From contig JBLNDI010000098.1 of the NCBI GenBank assembly GCA_050261495.1, positions 1 through 46,501 of the forward strand: a stretch of 46,501 nt of DNA, read 5' to 3'. The position numbers were made by a program, and so were the translations under genes. Below the pieces are notes generated by a model. The model did no database searches. It was not told the origin of the DNA and was given only the letters and a program-made list of their open reading frames with translations. Positions within the stretch are counted from its first letter, which is position 1; every line of letters begins with the position of its first letter. Positions 31,109 through 44,012 of this stretch are shown in pieces. This stretch comes from JBMNKL01 sp050261495. GTDB taxonomy: Bacteria; Bacillota; Clostridia; Acetivibrionales; DTU013.

Positions 31109-33172
31109 TCACTTAAGAATAGATTCCTGTATGTGGTTGGGAACCTCTTCATAGTGGCTAAATTGCATTGTAAACACGCCTCTTCCCTGCGTCCTGGAAC
31201 GAAGCTCCGTGGCATATCCGAACATACTGGAAAGCGGCGCCACGGCAAAAACGACCTGTGCGCCTCCCCTGCTCTCTATGCCTTCTATCCTGCCCCTGCG
31301 GGCATTCAGATCACCCATTACGTCGCCCAGGTATTCTTCCGGCACAACAATATCTACTCTCATAATAGGCTCAAGCAGCACGGGATCGGCTCTCCGGCAT
31401 CCTTCCTTGAATCCTATTGAACCCGCTATCCTGAATGCCATTTCCGATGAATCGACTTCATGGTACGAACCGTCCACAAGCGTCACTTTTACGTCCAGCA
31501 CCTGGTAACCGCCCAGTATCCCATTTTGCATCGCATCCTGAACGCCTTCGTCGATTGCGGGAATATATTCCTTGGGTATGACTCCTCCGGCAATCTTGTT
31601 GATAAAGGTATATCCGCTGCCGCGCTCCTGGGGCTCAATCTCCAGCACGCAATGCCCATACTGCCCATGGCCGCCTGTTTGCCTGATAAATTTACCTTCG
31701 GACCTGACCGCCTTGCGTATGGTTTCCTTGTAGGCAACCTGGGGCTGCCCGACGTTGGCTTCGACTTTGAATTCCCTCATCATCCTGTCGACAATGATTT
31801 CCAGGTGTAATTCTCCCATCCCGGAAATGATTGTCTGCCCCGTATCGGGATCCATGCGCGCTTTGAACGTAGGGTCCTCTTCCGCCAGTTTTGCAAGGGC
31901 GGTTGCCATCTTTTCCTGCCCGGCCTTGGTCTTGGGTTCGACCGCAATATGGATTACCGGCTCGGGAAATTCCATGGATTCAAGTATTACCGGTGCATCC
32001 TCGCTGCACAAGGTGTCTCCCGTGGTGGTATCCTTCAGTCCTACCGCCGCCGCAATATCACCGGCATAAACCATGTCGGTGTCTTCCCGGTGGTTTGCGT
32101 GCATCAGCAGTATTCTTCCAACGCGCTCTTTTTTATTTTTCGTGGAATTAAGCACATATGACCCTGTGCTCAATTTGCCGGAATATACCCTGAAATAGCA
32201 CAGCCTTCCCACGAACGGATCTGTGACAATCTTGAATGCCAGTGCGGAAAAAGGCTCGTCATCGCTTGCCAGCCTTTCAATCATCGTCTCTCCGTCCGGC
32301 GCCACTCCCTTGATAGGCGGAATGTCAAGCGGCGACGGCATATAGTAGACAATTGCGTCCAATAACTGCTGTACGCCTTTGTTCCTGTAAGACGATCCGC
32401 AGGTTACCGGTATCAGGCTTGCCGATATTGTCGCCTTTCTAATGCCTGCACGCAGTTCTTCCACCGAAATTTCCTCTCCTTCGATGTATTTCTTCATGAT
32501 GTTCTCATCGTATTCGGCGACAGCTTCAATTAACTTGGTGCGATATTCCTCGACAATATCAGCCATATCGTCCGGTACCGGCTCTTCGTCCAGCACCTTT
32601 CCCAGGTCGTCAAGGTAAAATATAGCCTTTTTTTCAACCAAATCCACTATACCGCGGAAACTATCCTCCCTGCCGACGGGCAACTGTATAGGAACGGCAT
32701 TCGCCTTCAGCCTGTCCTTCATCATCTGTACGACATTAAAAAAATCTGCGCCCATTATGTCCATTTTATTAACATATGCAATGCGGGGCACATTATACTT
32801 GTCGGCCTGCCTCCATACAGTTTCGGACTGGGATTCGACGCCTCCTTTTGCACAAAATACCGTAACGGAACCATCGAGAATTCTAAGGGATCTTTCAACC
32901 TCAACAGTGAAATCAACGTGCCCCGGCGTATCAATAATGTTTATCCTGGCGCCTTTCCACTGTGCGGTGGTAGCGGCGGAAGATATGGTTATCCCGCGTT
33001 CCTGCTCCTGCTCCATGAAGTCCATGGTAGCTGCGCCTTCGTGAACTTCTCCCATTTTATGAACCCTGCCGGTATAAAAAAGTATCCGTTCGGTCGTGGT
33101 AGTCTTGCCGGCATCAATATGGGCCATAATACCGATATTCCTGGTGTTCTCCAAACTAAACCGCCTGGGCAT
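31109..33172 (-). CDS. fusA: Elongation factor G
   Basis: GTPase that drives ribosome translocation. 687 residues with the five EF-G domains: G1 AHIDAGKTTTTERIL, EQERGITISSAATT, DTPGHVDFT, NKMDIMGA, and the C-terminal domain with GRGVFTMQFSHYEEVP. AAAGGAGG lies 6 nt before the ATG. It follows rpsG by 51 bp. Confidence 0.98.
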   Translation of the reverse strand: MPRRFSLENTRNIGIMAHIDAGKTTTTERILFYTGRVHKMGEVHEGAATMDFMEQEQERGITISSAATTAQWKGARINIIDTPGHVDFTVEVERSLRILDGSVTVFCAKGGVESQSETVWRQADKYNVPRIAYVNKMDIMGADFFNVVQMMKDRLKANAVPIQLPVGREDSFRGIVDLVEKKAIFYLDDLGKVLDEEPVPDDMADIVEEYRTKLIEAVAEYDENIMKKYIEGEEISVEELRAGIRKATISASLIPVTCGSSYRNKGVQQLLDAIVYYMPSPLDIPPIKGVAPDGETMIERLASDDEPFSALAFKIVTDPFVGRLCYFRVYSGKLSTGSYVLNSTKNKKERVGRILLMHANHREDTDMVYAGDIAAAVGLKDTTTGDTLCSEDAPVILESMEFPEPVIHIAVEPKTKAGQEKMATALAKLAEEDPTFKARMDPDTGQTIISGMGELHLEIIVDRMMREFKVEANVGQPQVAYKETIRKAVRSEGKFIRQTGGHGQYGHCVLEIEPQERGSGYTFINKIAGGVIPKEYIPAIDEGVQDAMQNGILGGYQVLDVKVTLVDGSYHEVDSSEMAFRIAGSIGFKEGCRRADPVLLEPIMRVDIVVPEEYLGDVMGDLNARRGRIEGIESRGGAQVVFAVAPLSSMFGYATELRSRTQGRGVFTMQFSHYEEVPNHIQESILK

Positions 33173-33223
33173 GATTTCCTCCTTTCTCTTTCGATAAGTT
33201 CAACTTTACTGGCATTAAACGCA

Positions 33224-33694
33224 TTACCACCTGTAATGGGCGAAAGCCTTGTTAGCTTCAGCCATCTTGTGCGTGTCTTCTTTTTTCTTGAATGCTCCGC
33301 CTACTCCATTGGCGGCGTCCATAATTTCGCCCGCAAGCCTTTCTTTCATAGTCTTTTCGCCTCTTTCGCGGGCATAATTGACCAGCCATCTCAATCCCAG
33401 GGCCTGTCTTCTGTCGGATCTGACTTCAATAGGGACCTGGTAGGTCGCACCGCCTACCCTCCTGGCCTTTACCTCAAGGACAGGCATTACGTTGTTCATG
33501 GCCTGTTCAAAAACTTCAAGCGGATCCTTACCCGTCTTTTCCCTGATGATGTCGAAGGCTTCATAGCAGATCCTTTGCGCCAGACCTTTTTTCCCGTCCA
33601 GCATGATTTTATTTATCAATTTAGTGACTATCTTGTCATTATAAATAGGATCCGGCAAAACATCTCTTTTCGGAACATGTCCTTTCCTCGGCAC
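33224..33694 (-). CDS. rpsG: 30S ribosomal protein S7
   Basis: Binds the 3' major domain of 16S rRNA and starts assembly of the 30S head. 156 residues with the conserved start MPRKGHVPKRDVLPDP and LGLRWLVNYARERGEKTM. The start codon is GTG, with AAAGGAGG 8 nt upstream. In E. coli S7 controls its own operon from the rpsL-rpsG gap; the 185-bp gap here has a hairpin that could play that part. Confidence 0.97.
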   Translation of the reverse strand: MPRKGHVPKRDVLPDPIYNDKIVTKLINKIMLDGKKGLAQRICYEAFDIIREKTGKDPLEVFEQAMNNVMPVLEVKARRVGGATYQVPIEVRSDRRQALGLRWLVNYARERGEKTMKERLAGEIMDAANGVGGAFKKKEDTHKMAEANKAFAHYRW

Positions 33695-33879
33695 TCTACT
33701 TCCCTCCTTTAGCAGTTATTGGGTGATATCTCTCCGGATACATCCTGAGGTACTCGGAACCCGAAGGTTCTCGTCAGTGCGTCGGTACGTGCATATATAA
33801 ATAATTTGTCGTTATCTATATAAAAATACCTAGCACCTTGTTATTTTCGTTTCAGCATTACGGCTCCGGCTAAGTATTG
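33695..33879 (-). other. rpsL-rpsG intercistronic region with UUCG hairpin
   Basis: On the minus strand GAACC-TTCG-GGTTC (about 33757-33770) forms a stem with a UUCG tetraloop, flanked by further weak pairing between GTAC elements. A TATATA box at about 33793-33800 lacks a good -35. It may be a binding site for S7 or a processing site; this is inference. Confidence 0.35.
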
Positions 33880-34305
33880 CTACTTTGCGGCGCTCGTTTT
33901 CGGCCTCTTCGCCCCGTACTTCGAACGGCCTTGCATTCTCTTCGCGACACCCGCAGTATCAAGCGTTCCCCTGATAATGTGGTACCTGACGCCGGGCAGA
34001 TCCTTCACCCTGCCGCCCCTTATAAGCACAACGCTGTGTTCCTGCAGATTATGGCCAATCCCGGGGATATACGCGGTAACCTCAATACCGTTGGTCAGGC
34101 GTACCCTGGCCACCTTTCTCAAAGCCGAATTCGGCTTCTTGGGCGTTGTTGTCCTTACGACCGTGCAGACGCCCCTCTTTTGCGGCGAGTTGATTTTAAT
34201 ATACTTCTTCTTCAGAGTATTGAAACTGCTCTGAAGCGCCGGAGCGGTAGATTTGTATTTAACCACCTCTCTGCCCTTTCTGACCATCTGGTTGAATGTC
34301 GGCAT
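33880..34305 (-). CDS. rpsL: 30S ribosomal protein S12
   Basis: Decoding-centre protein, 141 residues. The conserved TTPKKPNSALRKVARV and IRGGRVKDLPGVRYH are intact; the lysines tied to streptomycin resistance when changed are wild type. AAGGAGGTG precedes the ATG. Confidence 0.98.
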   Translation of the reverse strand: MPTFNQMVRKGREVVKYKSTAPALQSSFNTLKKKYIKINSPQKRGVCTVVRTTTPKKPNSALRKVARVRLTNGIEVTAYIPGIGHNLQEHSVVLIRGGRVKDLPGVRYHIIRGTLDTAGVAKRMQGRSKYGAKRPKTSAAK

Positions 34306-34418
34306 CCATACACCTCCTTCAATCGTAATTTATACTATTCCGGTACCACCCACGCTATAAGCGGCATACCGCTCTTTTTCCGGGACTTATGCCGGTTTGG
34401 GCCATACCGGGGATCCCT

Positions 34419-34664
34419 TCATTCCTTCAGCAGGCAAACAGCTGAAGCGCCTACTTCGATACCAGCCGCCTTGCCAAGCTGTTTCATGGTGTCGACGTAC
34501 TCTATTTCAATTGCCTTGGCGAGGCAGAATTCCTTTAGCTTGCCTGTCACCTTTTCATCAGCATCCATGGCAATATAAACCTTGTCGGCTACATTATTCT
34601 CTACCGCCCTAAGGGTTTGCTTTATGCCTATCGCCTTATTGCGGCTTTTCAAAAGTTCAAGCAC
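34419..34664 (-). CDS. L7Ae-family ribosomal protein (YbxF-like)
   Basis: An 81-residue K-turn RNA-binding protein of the L7Ae/L30e family. It shows the family start (LLKSRNKAIGIKQTLRAVEN), the loop KVYIAMDADEKVT and the end GIEVGASAVCLLKE. The start is GTG 34664 with AAGGTG 7 nt upstream. Its place between rpoC and rpsL is the same as YbxF in Bacillus. Role: binds K-turns in ribosomal or other RNA; not essential in Bacillus. Confidence 0.92.
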   Translation of the reverse strand: MLELLKSRNKAIGIKQTLRAVENNVADKVYIAMDADEKVTGKLKEFCLAKAIEIEYVDTMKQLGKAAGIEVGASAVCLLKE

Positions 34665-34794
34665 AAAACCGCACCTTCCCTCATCATCAGCCGCCTTTAT
34701 ACGGCTAATAACCTGCCGCCGATTTATACGGCCACTAAAGTATTAATAATCAAGAAAAACAGCTTTACAAGCGCCTCAAAATTTGCACTCAGAT

Positions 34795-34824
34795 ATTTTA
34801 TCACCGCGATTCGCTGTTTGTCAA
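34795..34824 (-). promoter_or_regulatory. Internal promoter before the L7Ae-rpsL-rpsG-fusA-tuf genes
   Basis: Minus strand TTGACA (34824-34819), 18 nt, TAAAAT (34800-34795). Closer to rpoC is a GC-rich hairpin (GCCGCC/GGCGGC, about 34863-34881) without a T run. So the str genes can be read apart from rpoBC. Confidence 0.72.
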
Positions 34825-34882
34825 GCAGAGGTTACGCAAGCAGCTATTCCCGATTACAGGTGCCGCCGTGCCGCGGCGGCCT

Positions 34883-37800
34883 TTAGTCTGTAACAGTGCT
34901 TATGTTTATATCCTTGTACCTGCTCATGCCGGTACCCGCCGGGATCAGCTTGCCGATTATCACGTTTTCCTTCAGCCCGACCAGCGGATCGACTTTGCCT
35001 TTTATTGCAGCTTCGGTCAATACCCTCGTGGTTTCCTGGAAAGATGCCGCCGACAGGAACGACTCCGTCGCCAGCGACGCTTTTGTAATACCCAGCAGCG
35101 CCCGCTTTCCTGTTGCAGGCCTCAATCCTTCAGCTTCAACCCTGGCGTTTTCCTCCTCGAAATCAAACATGTCCACCAGTCCTCCCGGAAGCATGTTTGT
35201 ATCTCCAGGATCTTCAACTTTCACCTTCCTGAGCATTTGCCGGATAATAACCTCTATATGCTTATCGTTGATGTCAACGCCTTGCAGCCTGTAAACCCTT
35301 TGGACTTCCTGCAGCAAATATGCCTGGACGGCTTCCACGCCCTTTATTTTAAGTATGTCATGAGGATTCACGGAGCCCTCGGTGATTTCGTCGCCCGCTT
35401 CCACGGTATCGCCGTCGTAAACCTTTATCCTGGACCCGTAGGGTATCATGTAGGTGCGCGATTCCCCATTTTCGTTCGTTACGATTACTTCTCTCTTTTT
35501 CTTGGTATCATTTATTCTTACCTTGCCGGAAATTTCCGAGATAATTGCAAGGCCCTTGGGTTTTCTTGCCTCGAAAAGCTCCTCGACGCGAGGAAGACCC
35601 TGGGTAATGTCGTCGCCTGCCACACCGCCCGTATGGAAGGTTCTCATTGTCAGCTGGGTTCCGGGCTCGCCTATTGACTGCGCCGCGATAATGCCAACCG
35701 CTTCACCCACATTGACGTCCTCGCCGGTAGCCAGGTTGGCCCCGTAACACTTGGCGCATACGCCGTATTCCGAATGGCAGGTCAGTATGGACCTGATCCT
35801 GACTTTCTTCAAACCCGCGTTTGCAATCTTTTCGGCATCCTCATCGTTAATCCTTTTGTCGCCTTCAACAATAACTTCTCCGGTTTCAGGATGCACAATG
35901 GGTTCGATGGTATACCTGCCAACCAGCCTTTCGGTCAGGCTCTCTATAATCTCGCTTCCGTTCTTTATTTCGCTTACTTCTATACCTTTCCTTGTACCGC
36001 AGTCCGCTTCCCTGACGATAACATCCTGGCTGACGTCGACAAGACGTCTGGTCAGGTAACCTGAGTCGGCGGTCCTGATAGCCGTGTCGGCAAGTCCTTT
36101 CCTGGCGCCGTGCGTAGATATGAAGTACTCCAGCACGTTCAGTCCTTCACGGAAATTCGCCCTGATCGGGATTTCCAGCGTTTTGCCGGATGTATCGGCC
36201 ATCAGGCCTCTCATACCTGAAAGCTGCTTGATCTGGCTTATGCTTCCCCTCGCTCCGGACTGGGACATCATAAATATCGGGTTGAACCTGTCCAGCGTAT
36301 CCAGCAAGGCTTGCGTCAGGTTCTCGCCGGTTTCGGTCCAGGCCTGTATAACGGAGTTGTATCTTTCTTCCTCCGAAATAAGCCCTCTCTTATACATTCT
36401 TGATATGTTTTCAATTTTTTCTTCGGTTTCTTTTATATATTTCTGCTTGACTTCCGGGATAACCATGTCGGATATGCCGATCGTTATCGCGCCCTTGGTT
36501 GAATACCTGAATCCCAGTGTCTTGATTTTGTCAAGCACTATAGCCGTATCGGTCGTGCCGTACACCTTTATGCACCTGTCGATGATCTTCCCGAGCTCCT
36601 TCTTGGTTACAAGCATATCCACTTCGAGGTCGAACAATTTCTCGGGGTCCGACCTGTCAACGAAACCAAGATCCTGCGGAATAGCTTCATTAAATATAAG
36701 TTTGCCGACAGTGGTTTTTATTATTTTCGATACTTTCTTGCCGTCTATCGTCTTTTCCATTCTAACGTTTATCTTTGCATGCAGGCCGATATATCCTTCT
36801 TCATAAGCTATCAGCGCTTCTTCGAACGAACCAAACGAACTGCCTTCTCCCTTTTCGCCTTCACGTTCAATGGTCAGGTAATAACTGCCAAGAACCATAT
36901 CCTGCGTAGGAACGGTTATAGGCCTTCCGTCCTTGGGAGCAAGCAGGTTGTTCGCCGACAGCATAAGGAACCTGGCCTCGGCTTGCGCTTCGGCGGACAA
37001 GGGCACATGAACAGCCATCTGGTCGCCGTCAAAGTCCGCGTTATACGCCGTGCATACCAGCGGATGAAGCTTCAGGGCCTTGCCCTCGACCAACACGGGC
37101 TCGAAAGCCTGTATCCCGAGCCTGTGAAGCGTAGGCGCGCGGTTCAGCAAAACGGGGTGTTCCTTGATAACTTCTTCAAGCACATCCCAGACTTCCGGCC
37201 TGACCCTTTCCACCATTCTCTTCGCGCTTTTGATGTTATGCGCCAAACCGTCATTTACAAGTTTTTTCATTACAAACGGCTTGAACAGCTCCAGAGCCAT
37301 TTCTTTCGGTAGCCCGCACTGGTATATCTTAAGCTCGGGACCTACGACGATAACCGAACGTCCCGAATAGTCAACGCGTTTTCCGAGCAGATTCTGGCGG
37401 AAACGTCCCTGTTTGCCTTTCAGCATGTCCGAAAGCGATTTAAGAGGCCTGTTTCCGGGACCTGTCACTGGCCTTCCCCTTCTGCCGTTGTCTATAAGGG
37501 CGTCTACAGCTTCCTGCAGCATCCTTTTTTCGTTTCTCACGATTATATCGGGCGCTCCCAGATCGAGCAGCCTTTTAAGGCGGTTGTTCCTGTTAATAAC
37601 GCGCCTGTAAAGGTCATTGAGGTCCGACGTGGCAAACCTTCCGCCGTCCAACTGGACCATCGGCCTGAGTTCCGGCGGAATAACCGGTATAACATCCAGG
37701 ATCATCCATTCCGGCCTGTTTCCCGAAAGCCTGAAAGCTTCGACCACTTCCAGCCTCTTGATGGTCCTGACTCTCTTCTGCCCGGTCGCCTCTTTCAATT

Positions 37801-38380
37801 CCGCCCTTAACTCTTTCGAAAGGGCATCCAGGTCAATTTCCATAAGCAATTCCTTTATGGCTTCGGCGCCCATGCCCGCCTTGAACTTGTAACCGAATTT
37901 GTCCAGGCTGTCCCTGTATTCCTTCTCGGTCAGTACCTGTTTCTTGGAAAGCGGGGTCTGGCCGGGATCGATAACAACGTAGGCAGCGAAATAAAGTATT
38001 TTCTCCAGCGCCCTGGGCGACATATCCAAGATAAGCCCCATTCTGCTCGGTATACCCTTGAAGTACCAGATATGCGAAACAGGGGCGGCCAACTCGATAT
38101 GGCCCATCCTTTCCCTTCTCACCTTGGACCGGGTAACCTCAACACCGCACCTGTCGCAGACGATGCCCTTGTATCTTATCCTTTTATATTTGCCGCAATG
38201 GCACTCCCAGTCCTTTTGCGGTCCGAAAATCCTTTCGCAGAAAAGGCCGTCTCTTTCCGGCTTCAATGTCCTGTAATTTATCGTCTCCGGTTTCTTAACC
38301 TCGCCCCTGGACCATTCCCTGATTTTTTCCGGTGAGGCCAAACCGATTTTTATGGCGTCAAAATTACTCATCTCAAGCAT
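34883..38380 (-). CDS. rpoC: RNA polymerase beta-prime subunit
   Basis: Catalytic subunit of RNA polymerase, 1165 residues. The N-terminal zinc site is CHCGKYKRIRYKGIVCDRCG; the magnesium-binding NADFDGDQMAVH carries the three catalytic Asp; the trigger-loop region MRTFHTGGVAGDDITQGLPRV is cut short here. The second zinc site is CHSEYGVCAKCYG. AAAGGAGAT precedes the ATG. It follows rpoB by 16 bp. Confidence 0.98.
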   Translation of the reverse strand: MLEMSNFDAIKIGLASPEKIREWSRGEVKKPETINYRTLKPERDGLFCERIFGPQKDWECHCGKYKRIRYKGIVCDRCGVEVTRSKVRRERMGHIELAAPVSHIWYFKGIPSRMGLILDMSPRALEKILYFAAYVVIDPGQTPLSKKQVLTEKEYRDSLDKFGYKFKAGMGAEAIKELLMEIDLDALSKELRAELKEATGQKRVRTIKRLEVVEAFRLSGNRPEWMILDVIPVIPPELRPMVQLDGGRFATSDLNDLYRRVINRNNRLKRLLDLGAPDIIVRNEKRMLQEAVDALIDNGRRGRPVTGPGNRPLKSLSDMLKGKQGRFRQNLLGKRVDYSGRSVIVVGPELKIYQCGLPKEMALELFKPFVMKKLVNDGLAHNIKSAKRMVERVRPEVWDVLEEVIKEHPVLLNRAPTLHRLGIQAFEPVLVEGKALKLHPLVCTAYNADFDGDQMAVHVPLSAEAQAEARFLMLSANNLLAPKDGRPITVPTQDMVLGSYYLTIEREGEKGEGSSFGSFEEALIAYEEGYIGLHAKINVRMEKTIDGKKVSKIIKTTVGKLIFNEAIPQDLGFVDRSDPEKLFDLEVDMLVTKKELGKIIDRCIKVYGTTDTAIVLDKIKTLGFRYSTKGAITIGISDMVIPEVKQKYIKETEEKIENISRMYKRGLISEEERYNSVIQAWTETGENLTQALLDTLDRFNPIFMMSQSGARGSISQIKQLSGMRGLMADTSGKTLEIPIRANFREGLNVLEYFISTHGARKGLADTAIRTADSGYLTRRLVDVSQDVIVREADCGTRKGIEVSEIKNGSEIIESLTERLVGRYTIEPIVHPETGEVIVEGDKRINDEDAEKIANAGLKKVRIRSILTCHSEYGVCAKCYGANLATGEDVNVGEAVGIIAAQSIGEPGTQLTMRTFHTGGVAGDDITQGLPRVEELFEARKPKGLAIISEISGKVRINDTKKKREVIVTNENGESRTYMIPYGSRIKVYDGDTVEAGDEITEGSVNPHDILKIKGVEAVQAYLLQEVQRVYRLQGVDINDKHIEVIIRQMLRKVKVEDPGDTNMLPGGLVDMFDFEEENARVEAEGLRPATGKRALLGITKASLATESFLSAASFQETTRVLTEAAIKGKVDPLVGLKENVIIGKLIPAGTGMSRYKDINISTVTD

Positions 38381-38396
38381 GGATCAGATCTCCTTT

Positions 38397-42137
<3,741 letters not shown>

Positions 42138-42495
42138 TAAATATCACCTCATAAACAGACTTGTTGTAATTTGAGCGTTTCTACATGAAAGGCTTGCATT
42201 CATGCAATCTTACCGGATCACCGGTCGTGTCGGACGATACGCCGGTGTATATCTAAAGCTTTTAGTAGTATTATTAAAAGCTTTTTGGGCTAATTCATAT
42301 AGGCGCTTACATCCATTTAAAACATATCTCTGCAATAAAAAAACACCTGCCAGGCAACTTCACTGATTTTGCCTTGACTACCATTAAATAATTATTAACA
42401 CTTCTTGTCTTTTTTATTCTCCTGTGCTATAATCTATGCATCGGGTGTTTGTAGTTGCATTTCAAAAACCAAACAAGTCTAAAATTACAATGCAG
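42138..42495 (-). ncRNA. Structured leader of the rpoB transcript (candidate attenuator)
   Basis: The leader of about 360 nt has several stems. AAACACC (42450-42444) can pair with GGTGTTT (42347-42341), which runs directly into seven U; inside this is AGGCAA/TTGCCT (42374-42369 with 42357-42352). Then come AAAGCTTTTA/TAAAAGCTTT (42284-42255), CACCGG/CCGGTG (42247-42219) and TTGCAT-ATGCAA (42207-42194). A long-range stem closing onto a U tract suggests conditional termination. I do not recognise a named RNA family. Confidence 0.45.
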
Positions 42496-42501
42496 TAAAC
42501 A

Positions 42502-42530
42502 ATTCTAGCATACTGTTGGCAGCATGTCAA
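42502..42530 (-). promoter_or_regulatory. Strong promoter of rpoBC
   Basis: Minus strand TTGACA (42530-42525), 17 nt, TAGAAT (42507-42502). It lets rpoBC be expressed apart from rplJL. Confidence 0.78.
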
Positions 42531-42672
42531 TAGATATAATATATTGTCTTTATTGTTTTTTTCTTCCAAGTTTATCCGGCTAAATATCGGGATGAATTCT
42601 ATCGTTTCAGCGGTATTTCAACGATGCCGGCAGCACACTAATGCTTATTGCCGGTCTCCGTTTCAAACCATG

Positions 42673-42705
42673 AAAAGTGTCCCGGGTAAATACACGGGAC
42701 ACTTT
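42673..42705 (-). terminator. Terminator between rplL and rpoB
   Basis: AAAGTGTCCCG (minus, 42705-42695) pairs perfectly with CGGGACACTTT (42684-42674), followed by TTTTCA. It lies 30 bp after the rplL stop. The short T run suggests partial read-through into rpoB. Confidence 0.72.
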
Positions 42706-42736
42706 CCATATAAGGCGTTCAGCATACCTGCCTCTA

Positions 42737-43129
42737 TTACTTTATTTCTACGGTAGCGCCGACTTCCTTGAATTTAGCTTCGATGGATGCTGCTTCTTCC
42801 TTGGAAACATTTTCCTTAACGGTCTTGGGAGCTCCGTCGACAAGATCCTTGGCTTCCTTAAGACCCAGGCCGGTTACTTCCCTTACAACCTTGATAACCT
42901 TTATCTTCTCTGCTCCGACTTCCTTGAGAATCACGTCAAACTCGGTCTTTTCCTCAGCTTCGGGAGCAGCTGCCGCTCCGGCTGCTGCAGGAGCCACCGC
43001 CGCCACAGCCACAGGAGCCGCCGCGGATACGCCAAATTCCTCTTCAAGAGCTTTTACAAGCTCGGACAATTCCAATACTGTTAAAGCTTTTACATCCTCA
43101 ATTAATTTTAAAACTTTTTCGCTAGCCAT
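42737..43129 (-). CDS. rplL: 50S ribosomal protein L7/L12
   Basis: Stalk protein that recruits translation GTPases; 130 residues. The N-terminal dimerisation part (VLKLIEDVKALTVLELSELVKALEEE, cut here) is followed by an Ala-rich hinge (about 37-57) and the C-terminal domain (EKTEFDVIL, VKVVREVTGLGLKEAKDLV, in part). GGAGG lies 10 nt before the ATG. Confidence 0.98.
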   Translation of the reverse strand: MASEKVLKLIEDVKALTVLELSELVKALEEEFGVSAAAPVAVAAVAPAAAGAAAAPEAEEKTEFDVILKEVGAEKIKVIKVVREVTGLGLKEAKDLVDGAPKTVKENVSKEEAASIEAKFKEVGATVEIK

Positions 43130-43194
43130 TTTTTTAATACCTCCATAATTTTTATCAAGATAATTAATTTTAAATTCTTATAAGAGTAAGCTTA

Positions 43195-43728
43195 CTAAGC
43201 ATTCGCCTTTTGTTCCGCAATCGCTTTTAATGCTACAACCAAACCTCTTATGTTTCCGTTGAGAACATTAACAAGGCCTGTTATCGGCGCCTTAAGTCCG
43301 CCAAGCGCTTTTGCCACAAGCACTTCTCTCGGCGGGAGTTCGGCCAGTTCCTTAATACCCTTGAGATCTATGACCTTTCCTTCCACAACGCCGGCCTTTA
43401 TTTCCAGCTTGTCAAACTTCTTTGCATACTCGCTTAAAACTTTCGCCGGCGCGACGGGGTCGGTCTCGCTCGACGCCATGGATGTGGGTCCTACCAGGTA
43501 CGGGTTTATATCGTCAAGCCCGTTTTCCTTTACGGCAAACCTCGCCAGCGTGTTTTTTACCACCTTGTAATCGACGCCTGCTTTTCTGAGCGCGTTTCTG
43601 AGCTCAGTATCCTGCTCAACCGTCAATCCTCTGTAATCTGCGAAGATTATGGCTTTTGCCGCCTTTATTCTATTGCTTATGTCTTCTACAATTTTCCGCT
43701 TTTGATTAAGGGTGCTTTCCTTTGGCAA
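43195..43728 (-). CDS. rplJ: 50S ribosomal protein L10
   Basis: Base of the ribosomal stalk that carries L7/L12 dimers; 177 residues. Conserved parts include KAIIFADYRGLTVEQ, YKVVKNTLARFA and the C-terminal helix for L7/L12. The start is best placed at TTG 43728, since AAAGGAGG (43744-43737) lies 8 nt upstream; the in-frame GTG 43737 overlaps that site. L10 (with L7/L12) is known to bind its own leader RNA, present just upstream. Confidence 0.96.
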   Translation of the reverse strand: MPKESTLNQKRKIVEDISNRIKAAKAIIFADYRGLTVEQDTELRNALRKAGVDYKVVKNTLARFAVKENGLDDINPYLVGPTSMASSETDPVAPAKVLSEYAKKFDKLEIKAGVVEGKVIDLKGIKELAELPPREVLVAKALGGLKAPITGLVNVLNGNIRGLVVALKAIAEQKANA

Positions 43729-43794
43729 ATTTTCCACCTCCTTTGTCTATCCCGCTTCTCTTCATGAGACGGCACATTGTTATACAACCTGCAA

Positions 43795-43942
43795 TAAAAA
43801 ACCCTTGCGCATTCGCATATTTGCAGACACACAAGGGAGATTTCCGATACAATTTGCCAAACGGCTGCGGAAACAAACTTTCTACCTCGGCAGGCCGGCT
43901 GTTGCCGATTATGCATGAGCACCTGCTGTCTGCGGTACCATA
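43795..43942 (-). ncRNA. Ribosomal protein L10 leader with attenuator
   Basis: The minus strand shows the L10 leader landmarks: ACCGCAGACAGCAGGTGC near the 5' end and CCTGCCGAGGT further on. It ends in a terminator hairpin in which CCCTTGTG (43837-43830) pairs with GCGCAAGGG (43810-43802 region), followed by six T. L10-L12 binding of such leaders is known to favour termination, which would adjust rplJL supply. Confidence 0.85.
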
Positions 43943-43959
43943 TGATTTTTTTCTTAATA

Positions 43960-43989
43960 TAATAGCAACAGATTATATATTATAGCAAA
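43960..43989 (-). promoter_or_regulatory. Promoter of the L10 leader and rplJL
   Basis: Minus strand TTGCTA (43989-43984), 18 nt, TATTAT (43965-43960), just before the leader start. The rplA stop is only 24 bp upstream. Confidence 0.5.
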
Positions 43990-44012
43990 ACGTCCCGGTT
44001 GTAAAGCAGGAT

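Noticed and set aside
42241..42290. Terminator at the AAAGCTTTTA palindrome
   Set aside because: The stem is AT-rich and no T run follows on the minus strand, so I treat it as part of the rpoB leader instead.
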